A stretch of DNA of 64,000 nt from Stieleria bergensis (GTDB lineage Bacteria; Planctomycetota; Planctomycetia; Pirellulales; Pirellulaceae). Location of the stretch: the NCBI GenBank assembly GCA_007745635.1, contig CP036272.1:6213697-6277696 (forward strand). The letters run 5' to 3'. Position 1 is the stretch's first letter. Each line of letters opens with the position of its first letter. Below the pieces are notes generated by a model. That model had not been told where the DNA came from, did no database searches, and saw only the letters and a program-made list of their open reading frames with translations. Shown here piece after piece: positions 27,791 through 35,233 of the stretch. Position numbers and translations under genes: made by a program.

Positions 27791-28375
27791 CTAGCGAGGA
27801 CTGGTGCCTTCGCTCTCCATCGATTCGATGGCCAGTTTTAATTGATTGCGAGCACGACTAAGCCGGCTGCGCACGGTACCGATGGAGATTTGCAGGATTT
27901 CAGCAATCTCCTCGTACGCGAATTCGTCCATTTCTCGCAGGATCAAAATCTGGCGGTGTTCATGGGTCAGCGTATCGATCGCTTGCCGGACCATCTGGAC
28001 GCGCTCATCGCGCAGCATGGGCTCATCGACTGTCGCATGATCGCCAACCACTTCCATGCCTTTTTCTTCGCGAATCTGATCCAGCGAAATCTTGGCGCGT
28101 TTTTTTCGTTGCCTCGTCAGCGCGCTGTTGAAGGCAATCCTGTAGATCCAGGTAAAGAACTGCGAATTTTTCTGAAACGAATCCAGCTTGATGAAGGCCC
28201 GAATGAAGGCTTCTTGAACGACCTCTTCGGCTTCCTCGGGAGAGCCAGTCACCTGCATCATGGACGCAAAGAGCCGTTCCTGGTTGCGCTGCACCAGTTC
28301 ACTGAAGGCGGACCGATCGCCAGCGAGTGCTCGATCGATTAACTCGAGCTCAGTACTCTCTCGTTGGCCGCCCAA
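27791..28375 (-). CDS. ECF sigma factor, RpoE-like
   Basis: This 194-residue protein has sigma region 2 from about residue 25 to 95 (EEAEEVVQEAFIRAF, then FTWIYRIAFNSALTRQRKK) and region 4 from about 130 to 185 (LTHEHRQILILREMDEFAYEEIAE, then the recognition helix GTVRSRLSRAR). This is the classical RpoE arrangement. Such sigma factors are usually controlled by a membrane anti-sigma factor, but none is encoded next to it here. The start is a TTG at 28375; there is no ATG in frame between there and the upstream stop. It is transcribed toward a sulfatase gene 79 bases away, which could be part of the same message. Confidence 0.92.
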   Translation of the reverse strand: MGGQRESTELELIDRALAGDRSAFSELVQRNQERLFASMMQVTGSPEEAEEVVQEAFIRAFIKLDSFQKNSQFFTWIYRIAFNSALTRQRKKRAKISLDQIREEKGMEVVGDHATVDEPMLRDERVQMVRQAIDTLTHEHRQILILREMDEFAYEEIAEILQISIGTVRSRLSRARNQLKLAIESMESEGTSPR

Positions 28376-28826
28376 TTCTGATGTCGTTCCGTTTCTTTGG
28401 AGGTTTCAAGTGTCGTCGCCAGAACACTGACAACGCCATTCACGCATCACAGAGGCCTCCAGTGCGACGACCTCATACCGCCTCATTGTAGACAGCGAAT
28501 CGCATGGTGCAGGAACTTGCGAGCAACGAATTCAGACCAACAAGCGGAATAATGTCCGGTTGGTGGAAATGTGACGGGCGAACCACCGCTTCGGAAACGC
28601 CCCAGAGCAGCCGATGGACAGGTCCGCAGCGTGAATTTTCACCATGATCTGAACGATCGGACCAAGGACGCTCGCGGGCCGATCCACCTGCTAATCGATC
28701 GAGCTCGCGGCCCGGCGGATGGTCGACGCTGTTGACCTTCCAACCACCATCACCAACGAAAAACGCCACAGTCCTGTCACCCGAACCGTGGCGTCCATCC
28801 GAATCTTTCGTCCACCGCTTCGCCGA
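28376..28826. other. Intergenic region between sigma-factor and Hsp20 genes
   Basis: This holds the presumed promoter of the sigma factor and, at its upper end, the strong terminator of the Hsp20 gene. A 98-codon minus-strand frame at 28473-28769 has no recognisable protein character and is not called. Nothing else was seen. Confidence 0.5.
28759..28794 (-). terminator. Rho-independent terminator of Hsp20 gene
   Basis: On the minus strand, a 12-base stem with two G-T pairs (ACGCCACGGTTC with GGACTGTGGCGT, loop of eight) is followed by five T. It lies 32 bases past the stop at 28827. Confidence 0.85.
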
Positions 28827-29396
28827 TCACGAAACCTTCTGAACTTCAACCCGCCGGCGACCGCGTTGGGGATCTGCCTTGGGCAGATGAATCGTCAACA
28901 CACCATCGCTCAGCTCAGCACGGACCTGATCAGCTTCCAAAGCGGTGCGAAACTTCAGCTTGCGTTCGAAACCGCCAAAACTGCGTTCAGAAGCCAGTCG
29001 CTTCATGGTTGGTTCGGCGGCCGGTTGGCCAGCTTGGGCAACATCACCCTCTGCGTGCTCTGCGTTAGACGACTTTGCGCCCTCAGCATCCGGTGGCTCG
29101 GTAACAGAATCTGTTTGCCAATGTCGGGTACCGGCGATTCGTAAAACGTTATCATGAACGTCAATTTCAATGTCACCAAGCTTCACCCCTGGAACATCCA
29201 GCGAGAGCCGGAACGCGTCAGCGGATTCGTGGACATCCATGGGAGCCGACATTCGCTGATGCTGGGAGCCGGAACGCTGATGCTGGGAGCTACCTTGGCC
29301 CAAGTCACCAAAAAAGGATTCGACAAAGGTTCCAACATCCGTGGCCAATTCATCCATCAGTCGAGCAGGTCGTTTTGTCGGAAAAACCATACGCAT
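28827..29396 (-). CDS. Hsp20 / alpha-crystallin small heat-shock protein with insertion
   Basis: The alpha-crystallin domain begins near residue 50 (PMDVHESADAFRLSLDVPGV, then IEIDVHDNVLRIAG) and ends with GVLTIHLPK near residue 171. Between strands, residues ~94-132 form an extra, acidic, alanine-rich, low-complexity loop where ordinary Hsp20 proteins have a short turn before ERSFGGFERKLKF. The N-terminal arm contains a duplicated SQHQR segment encoded by a 16-base direct repeat with a 21-base period. It should act as an ATP-independent holdase in the cytoplasm. ATG 29396 has GAGGAG eight bases upstream. A palindrome lies in the promoter region it shares with the divergent kinase-like gene. 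Confidence 0.9.
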   Translation of the reverse strand: MRMVFPTKRPARLMDELATDVGTFVESFFGDLGQGSSQHQRSGSQHQRMSAPMDVHESADAFRLSLDVPGVKLGDIEIDVHDNVLRIAGTRHWQTDSVTEPPDAEGAKSSNAEHAEGDVAQAGQPAAEPTMKRLASERSFGGFERKLKFRTALEADQVRAELSDGVLTIHLPKADPQRGRRRVEVQKVS

Positions 29397-29432
29397 CGTA
29401 AAACTCCTCAGTTAAGAGTGAACAGCACACAT

Positions 29433-29460
29433 AGACTTCGGTCGCGTGAACACGAAGTCT
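29433..29460. promoter_or_regulatory. Inverted repeat between divergent Hsp20 and kinase-like genes
   Basis: AGACTTCG and CGAAGTCT form a perfect eight-base inverted repeat separated by 12 bases, 36 bases upstream of the Hsp20 start. It does not match the CIRCE element. The position suits an operator for the Hsp20 gene, the divergent gene, or both. Confidence 0.35.
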
Positions 29461-29607
29461 CTCATCATCAACGTGATTGGTTTCATTGATTGCTGCCTGT
29501 CATCTCGACAGGCCAATGACACCGCAGGGCTACGATTGCAAGTGGCATGCCAAACCCATGACAGGGGCCATTGCGTGGCTCGTCGCCAGACCATCGATCT
29601 TTTTGCC

Positions 29608-30561
29608 ATGTCCGTCCACTCCGTTCTACAACAACTTCTTGGCCAGCCTGTCACGGTGCGTTCGCAACGACCGCTTTCAGGAGGCTGCATCAGCGAAGTT
29701 TCGCAGATAGACGTCGTGGGTTTACCGGCACATGCTTTGCCAACGCTCGATCACGGGCGGTCGGCGAATGAACCCGACGGGGCGGTAAGCTTGGTATTGA
29801 AGCAGAACGACCAAGCGATGCTGAACAACTTTCAATGTGAAGCCGAAGGCTTGGCCGCGATTCGCAGCGCCGGCATGACCGCTCCAGAGATCATTAGCTG
29901 CCAAGCAATCGGTGACAGAGCGTATCTGTTGATGCAATACCTCCGGCCAGCAGCCGGTGGCATGAGCGAACGGTGTGAATTCGACTTTGGTCGCGACCTG
30001 GCAACCCTTCACCAACAGACTGCCGGCGATCAGATGGGCTGGCATCAAGACAATTACTTGGGCGCGTCACTGCAGCCGAACCAACCCTGTGAGACATGGG
30101 CAAGCTTTGTCGCCAAACGGCGGATTGGTTTTCAACTCAAACTGGCCCAGAACCATGGATTATTGGACCATCGACTTCGCAGGGCATGCCAAGTGATCAT
30201 GCAAAACATGTCGCAACTGCTTGCCGGCCGAGACCCTGTACAGTGCTTACTCCACGGGGACCTGTGGAGCGGCAATTACTTACTGACCGAAAGCGGCCGC
30301 ACTGCGGTAATCGACCCGGCGACCTACTACGGTTGCCGAGAGGCAGAGTGGGGCATGATCAAGTGGTTCGGGCAATGTGGACCAGCGTTCACCGAAGGCT
30401 ATGAAAGTGTCTGGCCGCTGCCCCCTGGCTGGCAACGCCGCAGCGACATTTACCTGCTGTATCACCAACTGAATCATCTGAATCTCTTTGGCAGCGGCTA
30501 CGATGACTTGTCCTTGCAAACCGCGCAACGCATTCTTAGCGGTGTGCGTGAATCGCTTTGA
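29608..30561 (+). CDS. Fructosamine kinase-like protein (FN3K family)
   Basis: This 317-residue protein has the phosphotransferase fold of fructosamine/ketoamine kinases. Features include the N-terminal PLSGGCISEV glycine-rich strand, an ATP-site lysine in LVLKQND, the catalytic HGDLWSGN (H216-D218) and the metal-binding VIDPATYYG. Known enzymes phosphorylate sugar-protein adducts so that the sugar falls off, a protein-repair role. That would fit its position divergent from Hsp20, although the link is inferred. The chosen ATG at 29608 starts directly at the family N-terminus; the frame upstream to 29446 is not protein-like. Its 3' end overlaps the convergent aroB gene by 26 bases. Confidence 0.87.
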   Translation: MSVHSVLQQLLGQPVTVRSQRPLSGGCISEVSQIDVVGLPAHALPTLDHGRSANEPDGAVSLVLKQNDQAMLNNFQCEAEGLAAIRSAGMTAPEIISCQAIGDRAYLLMQYLRPAAGGMSERCEFDFGRDLATLHQQTAGDQMGWHQDNYLGASLQPNQPCETWASFVAKRRIGFQLKLAQNHGLLDHRLRRACQVIMQNMSQLLAGRDPVQCLLHGDLWSGNYLLTESGRTAVIDPATYYGCREAEWGMIKWFGQCGPAFTEGYESVWPLPPGWQRRSDIYLLYHQLNHLNLFGSGYDDLSLQTAQRILSGVRESL

Positions 30562-31705
30562 CCACGTTGGCTTGATCGACATCACCGACTAAGTCGACTT
30601 GTCCCAATTTTCGTGGCAAGATGAAACGCAGCTTGCCATGTTCAACTTTCTTGTCACGCATCATGACTGGCAACATGGCCTGGACGTCAGCGTCGGGGAA
30701 TCTCACTGGCAAGCCACAGTCCAGGAGCAACTTCGTTTGCCGGGTCAGCAAGTCAGCTTCACACAGTCCTAGATCAATCGCCAGGCTAGCGGCCATTTGC
30801 ATGCCAATCGAAACCGCTTCGCCGTGCAACAACGTTCCATAACCAGCAGTGGCCTCGATGGCGTGGGCGAAGGTATGTCCGTAATTCAAGATCGCACGAC
30901 GACCGCTCGTTTCGCGTTCGTCTTCGTTGACGACACGTGCTTTAGATTGGCAACTGCGCTCAATGGCTTGTCGCAGCACAGCGTCTTGACGCTGCACCAA
31001 AGCACTAGCATCGCGTTCTAGATCACAGAAGAATTCCGCGTCATCGATCACGCCGTATTTGACGACTTCCGCCAAGCCACTTAGAAAACTGCGTTCCGGC
31101 AGGGTGTTCATCACCTGTGTATCGATCCAGACCAAGTGCGGTTGCCAAAACGCCCCCACCATGTTTTTGCCACCGGCAAGATTGATGCCCGTCTTACCGC
31201 CAACGCTGCTGTCGACCATTGCCAGCAAGGTGGTGGGAACTTGGACAAAACGAATCCCGCGAGCAAACGAAGCGGCAGCAAAGCCTGCTAAGTCGCCGAC
31301 CACTCCGCCACCGACAGCGATCACCACACTCCGCCGATCGGCTCCGCAGGCCAGCATGGCATCGAGCAACCGCTGGAGCTGCTGAAACGACTTACTCGGT
31401 TCCCCTGAAGGCACATCCACCCGATCAACACGCACCGACGGACGGATGTCACTGAGCTTTTGCTGAAGTTCAGCCGCATAGGACTCCACCGCTTCGTCGT
31501 GGATCAAAACGGCATGCGTCAGGTCAGGCAGCGCCTTGGACACCGAGGCAGGAAATGCCTCCGTCGCCGCAGTCGTGATTTCAATCGGATAACTCCGTTG
31601 CCCCAGATCAACGGTCACCGTTGGGTGTTTGTCCGAAATCTCGCCTGACTGAGAGCTGGTGGATGCCGTAGAATCCATGGTTGCGTTTCCTGAATTGGGG
31701 TTCAT
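30536..31705 (-). CDS. aroB: 3-dehydroquinate synthase
   Basis: This 389-residue protein is the second enzyme of the shikimate pathway, converting DAHP to 3-dehydroquinate with NAD and zinc. Visible are the NAD-binding GGGVVGDLAGF, the PTTLLAMVDSSVGGKTGIN block, the zinc ligands in LAEVVKYG and NYGHTFAHAIE, and HGEAVSIGM. Length is typical apart from an extra ~25-residue polar N-terminus. Translation may instead start at ATG 31678, which has AGGAAA upstream and would remove nine of those residues. It converges with the fructosamine kinase-like gene. No other aro gene is adjacent. Assignment is secure. Confidence 0.95.
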   Translation of the reverse strand: MNPNSGNATMDSTASTSSQSGEISDKHPTVTVDLGQRSYPIEITTAATEAFPASVSKALPDLTHAVLIHDEAVESYAAELQQKLSDIRPSVRVDRVDVPSGEPSKSFQQLQRLLDAMLACGADRRSVVIAVGGGVVGDLAGFAAASFARGIRFVQVPTTLLAMVDSSVGGKTGINLAGGKNMVGAFWQPHLVWIDTQVMNTLPERSFLSGLAEVVKYGVIDDAEFFCDLERDASALVQRQDAVLRQAIERSCQSKARVVNEDERETSGRRAILNYGHTFAHAIEATAGYGTLLHGEAVSIGMQMAASLAIDLGLCEADLLTRQTKLLLDCGLPVRFPDADVQAMLPVMMRDKKVEHGKLRFILPRKLGQVDLVGDVDQANVVKAIHAHR

Positions 31706-31746
31706 GACACCCTATGATGAAGTGTCGCTGCAAAGTTGCGAGTTGC

Positions 31747-31828
31747 TGAACTGCGTCGGCTAGACTGTGAACTGCGTTGGCTAGACTCTGAACTGCGCGG
31801 TCTAGACTTGGAGCTGGGCAGTCTAGAC
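31747..31828. repeat. Imperfect tandem repeat, 21-base unit, about 3.9 copies
   Basis: The units begin at 31747, 31768, 31789 and 31810 and share TGAACTGCG followed by GCTAGACT or GTCTAGACT. Each holds a CTAGAC core. The array lies between the aroB start and the membrane-protein gene, that is, upstream of both divergent genes. Confidence 0.85.
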
Positions 31829-32001
31829 ACGGGCCATGAAGTGTACCCAGCCTTGGCGAATTCGACGAGCGAGGGTGACAGACAGTTGCTGCCTTCTCGC
31901 GGCCGGCGACACTGACTCGGCCGGCGACACTGGGTCAACAGCCAGACAGCTTTTGGGCTCGCAACTCGGCACCCTTCCCACTGACATCCCTGGAGTGAAT
32001 C

Positions 32002-32700
32002 GTGAACCAAACGGAACAGCTTGAGACGATCCCTGCGGAGAACAAACTGGAAACACTTCAGCAGCAAAAACGCAGCGATCCCAGAGCTCAGATCACTCGG
32101 CGCGGACTCTGGATCGCAGCCTGGGTGGTGCTGCTGGGGATTGGCGGTGCTTGGCTGAGCGTTTGGGGCAGAAAGGCGATCACCGAAGAAACGACCAAGT
32201 TCTTTGGCGCAGATGCGATCCTGGCGTATCAACTGGCCGAAGAGATCGAGCTTTATGTTGACCAGCGAATCGTGACTCCAGCGAACAAGCAACCCGCCAA
32301 ACTGCCGCCGCTCGATGCTGCTCAAGAATCGCTAGCCGCTCTGGTCAGCGAGCAAACCGATCAAGTTCGTCGCGTTCGCCTGAGCGGGATGCCCGGACTG
32401 GCACACCTACGCCACGACCTGCTGGACGACCGGGCCTACGATTGGCAATCGGTGTCCACGGAGACCATCGCCGAGACAACGCCCTTCGAATCTCGGCTGC
32501 TGCTGCGGTTCACCGACCCCACTGCCAACCGGTTTGAACCGATCACTCTGCTGATTGATTTGGAACGCGGTCGCTGCGGGCGCGTCGACGCAAATCAAAC
32601 CGTGGGCTGGCGGGACGGCTTCGCCACCTCGATCCCGGGTTTCCTAAAAAAGGTCGCGCACTTTGAACCCATCCGCAGCGAAGCCAAGTCCAAGCAGTAA
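32002..32700 (+). CDS. Single-pass membrane protein of unknown function
   Basis: This 232-residue protein has a polar N-terminus, one membrane helix at about residues 36-56 (GLWIAAWVVLLGIGGAWLSV) and a soluble domain outside the cytoplasm with no recognised family. Local features are the ITEETTKFFGADAILAYQLAEEIELYVD helix and a beta-rich RLLLRFTDP / EPITLLIDLERGRCG segment. The start is GTG at 32002, with TGGAG seven bases upstream. Its last codons (SEAKSKQ and stop) are the first unit of a 25-base tandem repeat that continues past the stop. It is divergent from aroB. No function is proposed. Confidence 0.72.
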   Translation: MNQTEQLETIPAENKLETLQQQKRSDPRAQITRRGLWIAAWVVLLGIGGAWLSVWGRKAITEETTKFFGADAILAYQLAEEIELYVDQRIVTPANKQPAKLPPLDAAQESLAALVSEQTDQVRRVRLSGMPGLAHLRHDLLDDRAYDWQSVSTETIAETTPFESRLLLRFTDPTANRFEPITLLIDLERGRCGRVDANQTVGWRDGFATSIPGFLKKVAHFEPIRSEAKSKQ

Positions 32701-32751
32701 CAGCGAAGCCAAGTCCAAGCAGTAACAGCGAAGCAAAATCCATGCAGCAAC
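32677..32751. repeat. Tandem repeat, 25-base unit, three copies, over the gene end
   Basis: Units at 32677-32701 and 32702-32726 are identical, and the third at 32727-32751 differs at four or five bases. The first unit encodes the last seven residues and the stop codon of the membrane protein gene. Confidence 0.92.
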
Positions 32752-33478
32752 ACTTGGGGGCATTGCTGCAGATTTCGTTTGAATCCAACTGTCGCATCCG
32801 TCAACGCGTTTTCCACGCCCTGGCGGCAGAGTGACACTCATTTCATGGACGCGGTTCACATTCGAGCCATGGGCGGCAGACCCCAAGCAGCGTGTTGACT
32901 GAAACCACACCGGCTTTGCCAGCGCTGAACCACCATCAGACGCCGGTCAGCCGGAGGATTTGATTTCCGGCTAGGGGGATTGTGCGTTTTGGGAGAGACA
33001 CCCCGCCATCTAGCTGAATCCCGCCAACCGATCAGAGAATCTCAGAGTACAAATGCGGTCGCCAACCGTTAAATTCATGGCGAATCAAGATGCAATGCGG
33101 AGACCATTACATTAAACTGAAGGTTCCTGGAGAGGACAGCCTGCGGTTCGCGGACTAAGCTCATCCAAACGCGAAACACAGCTCGGCACATCGCCGCCTG
33201 GAAGCAGCCGGAACGTCTCCCGCCTCCCCATTGAACCATCCCCTGCGGGACACAATGGAATCGTTTCGCCAAACGACGTTGATACAATCAGACAGGACGA
33301 CTGGGTGCACTGCACAGGTGTAGCTACACAGGGGCACACTCCCCACGGGCATAACGCCCCCCGGAGAACCGGAACGTCTGCGGACCGATGCATCAACTGG
33401 GGCAGACTCGTCGACTTTTCAAATCCTTCTCGCCGCACCGTGGCCAAAACTAATCACCCCTGATCAGGGATCACATTT
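32752..33478. other. Long intergenic region before the terpene-cyclase-fold gene
   Basis: No gene was recognised in 727 bases. Minus-strand frames around 33075-33447 have no family resemblance. A short CGTTT-CGCC-AAACG stem lies near 33267. The 3' end contains the palindrome at 33458-33469 that is listed separately. Confidence 0.45.
33458..33469 (+). promoter_or_regulatory. Palindrome overlapping the ribosome binding site
   Basis: CCCTGATCAGGG is a perfect 12-base palindrome ending nine bases before the GTG start at 33479. Its right arm contains AGGGA, the only Shine-Dalgarno-like sequence there, so a hairpin or a bound protein would hide the ribosome binding site. Confidence 0.4.
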
Positions 33479-35128
33479 GTGACTATTTCAAACGAACCTG
33501 ATGATATCTTCGGTCAAACCGATGGACAGCCCGACGGGCAGCAGCCGCTTGATCCATCCACTGCTCAGCGTGTCGCGGATGATCAGTACGAAGGCGACGA
33601 TGTCGACTCCGAAGAAGGCGAAGATCAAGACGACGTGGACTTACAACGTCGCTTCCTGCTGTTCCATGCAACGCCTGCCTGGGTCGTCAGCGCTCTGGTG
33701 CATGCTCTGATCCTTTTGATCTTGGGCCTGATCACCCTGGCCAATCCAGTGCAATTGATCAGTGTTCTGACCGCGACCAGCGGCGCCGACGACGGTCCCG
33801 AGATCGAAGAGATCTCGTTTGAAGACCCGGAAATGATGGAGACCGAGGACACCGAAGAGACCGAGGAAGAAGTCGAAATCACCGAGCCCGTCGAGACGGT
33901 CGAAGAGATCGCGTTTGAAACTCCGATCATGGACGTGACCGCGGTTCCCCTTGAAGTGGCCGACTTTGCATCCGACATGGCCCCCACGGCGATGACGCTG
34001 CAGAGCATGTCGAACAACTCACAGCCGATGGGCAGCCGCTCAGAGGCAATGAAGAAAAAGCTGTTACGAGAATACGGCGGCACAGAAGCGAGCGAAGCGG
34101 CTGTGACCGAAGCCTTGAAATGGCTGACCCGACATCAAATCAAGTATGGCCCGCAAATGGGTGCCTGGACGTTTCAGCACGACGCCGTCTGCGGAACCAA
34201 CTGCGGCTGCGGTAACGGTTGCGAACCCAACCGCAGCAAACAGTTGAATGCCGCGACATCAATGGCTTTGCTGCCATTCATGGGCGCCGGTCAAACTCAC
34301 CTCAAAGGCGAATACCGACAAGTTGTTCATGCCGGCTTACGATTCTTGGTTCGCAACGGAAAACCCGGACGCCGAAACGGCATTCCCTACGTTGACTACC
34401 GCGGGCCCGGTGGCAACATGTACGATCACGGCTTGGCCGCCATCACACTGTGTGAAGCCTATGCCATGACGGGCGACTCGGAACTTGCCGCCCCCGCACA
34501 AGCCGCACTGAACTTCATTGCCCTCGCGCAGTACGCTGACGGCGGCTGGCGCTATGGCCCCGAAGGCTCCGGCGGTGACACTTCCGTCGTGGGCTGGCAA
34601 GTGATGGCACTAAAGAGTGGTCACATGGGACACCTTGCGATTCCGCAAAACGTGTTCACTGGCGCAGCTCTGTTCCTGGACAAGGTCTCCAGTGACTCTG
34701 GATCCATTTACGGCTATTCAGGACCAAGTGCTACCGTTCGCCCGGCAACCACCGCTGTAGGCCTGCTGTGCCGCATGTATGGTGGCTGGGACAAATCACA
34801 TCCGGGCATCCAAAAAGGTGTTAGCCACTTGGCCAAAACAGGTGTGTTGAAGAACGACCTGTACTACGACTACTACGCCGTCCAAGTGCTTCGCCACCAC
34901 GGCGGTTCGGAATGGGACAAATTCAATACAGAACTGCGTGACTGGCTGGTGGAAACTCAGGCCCAACAACCCGGCGCCAAGGGCAGCTGGTTCTTCCCCA
35001 ACAACGGGCACGTTGCGAATGCCGGTCGGCTCTGTTCAACTTCCTTTGCTTGCATGATCCTGGAAGTCTACTACCGGCACATGCCGCTTTACGCGGAAAA
35101 GGTGTCCGAAGCCGAATTCCAGCTGTAA
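33479..35128 (+). CDS. Membrane-anchored prenyltransferase/squalene-oxidase repeat protein
   Basis: This 549-residue protein has a very acidic cytoplasmic N-terminus, one membrane helix at about residues 67-90, and an acidic, glutamate-rich stretch (about 106-155). It ends with a large alpha-toroid of the terpene-cyclase / prenyltransferase repeat fold: QYADGGWRYGP, GWQVMALKSG, YYDYYAVQVLRHHGG, TSFACMILEVYY. A cysteine cluster, C-x3-C-x-C-x3-C at about residue 238, may bind metal. The DxDD motif of true squalene cyclases was not seen, so it is probably a binding protein rather than a cyclase. The GTG start at 33479 sits behind a palindrome that masks its ribosome binding site. Confidence 0.83.
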   Translation: MTISNEPDDIFGQTDGQPDGQQPLDPSTAQRVADDQYEGDDVDSEEGEDQDDVDLQRRFLLFHATPAWVVSALVHALILLILGLITLANPVQLISVLTATSGADDGPEIEEISFEDPEMMETEDTEETEEEVEITEPVETVEEIAFETPIMDVTAVPLEVADFASDMAPTAMTLQSMSNNSQPMGSRSEAMKKKLLREYGGTEASEAAVTEALKWLTRHQIKYGPQMGAWTFQHDAVCGTNCGCGNGCEPNRSKQLNAATSMALLPFMGAGQTHLKGEYRQVVHAGLRFLVRNGKPGRRNGIPYVDYRGPGGNMYDHGLAAITLCEAYAMTGDSELAAPAQAALNFIALAQYADGGWRYGPEGSGGDTSVVGWQVMALKSGHMGHLAIPQNVFTGAALFLDKVSSDSGSIYGYSGPSATVRPATTAVGLLCRMYGGWDKSHPGIQKGVSHLAKTGVLKNDLYYDYYAVQVLRHHGGSEWDKFNTELRDWLVETQAQQPGAKGSWFFPNNGHVANAGRLCSTSFACMILEVYYRHMPLYAEKVSEAEFQL

Positions 35129-35233
35129 GCAACCTGCCAACGCATTTCAATCTAAACTATCCCCTGCGATGCATGGCGCATCGCGGTTGGACGCTGCAAC
35201 CCGGTGCAGCGCGTTGGTGCGAGGCAGATTGAA

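Noticed and set aside
28473-28769. 98-codon minus-strand frame between sigma and Hsp20 genes
   Set aside because: It runs over the Hsp20 terminator and shows no recognisable protein features.
31702-32325. 207-codon minus-strand frame
   Set aside because: It overlaps the repeat array and the plus-strand membrane protein gene and has a biased, repetitive composition; a shadow.
33075-33447. Minus-strand frames upstream of the terpene-cyclase-fold gene
   Set aside because: They have no domain resemblance and no ribosome binding site; left as intergenic.
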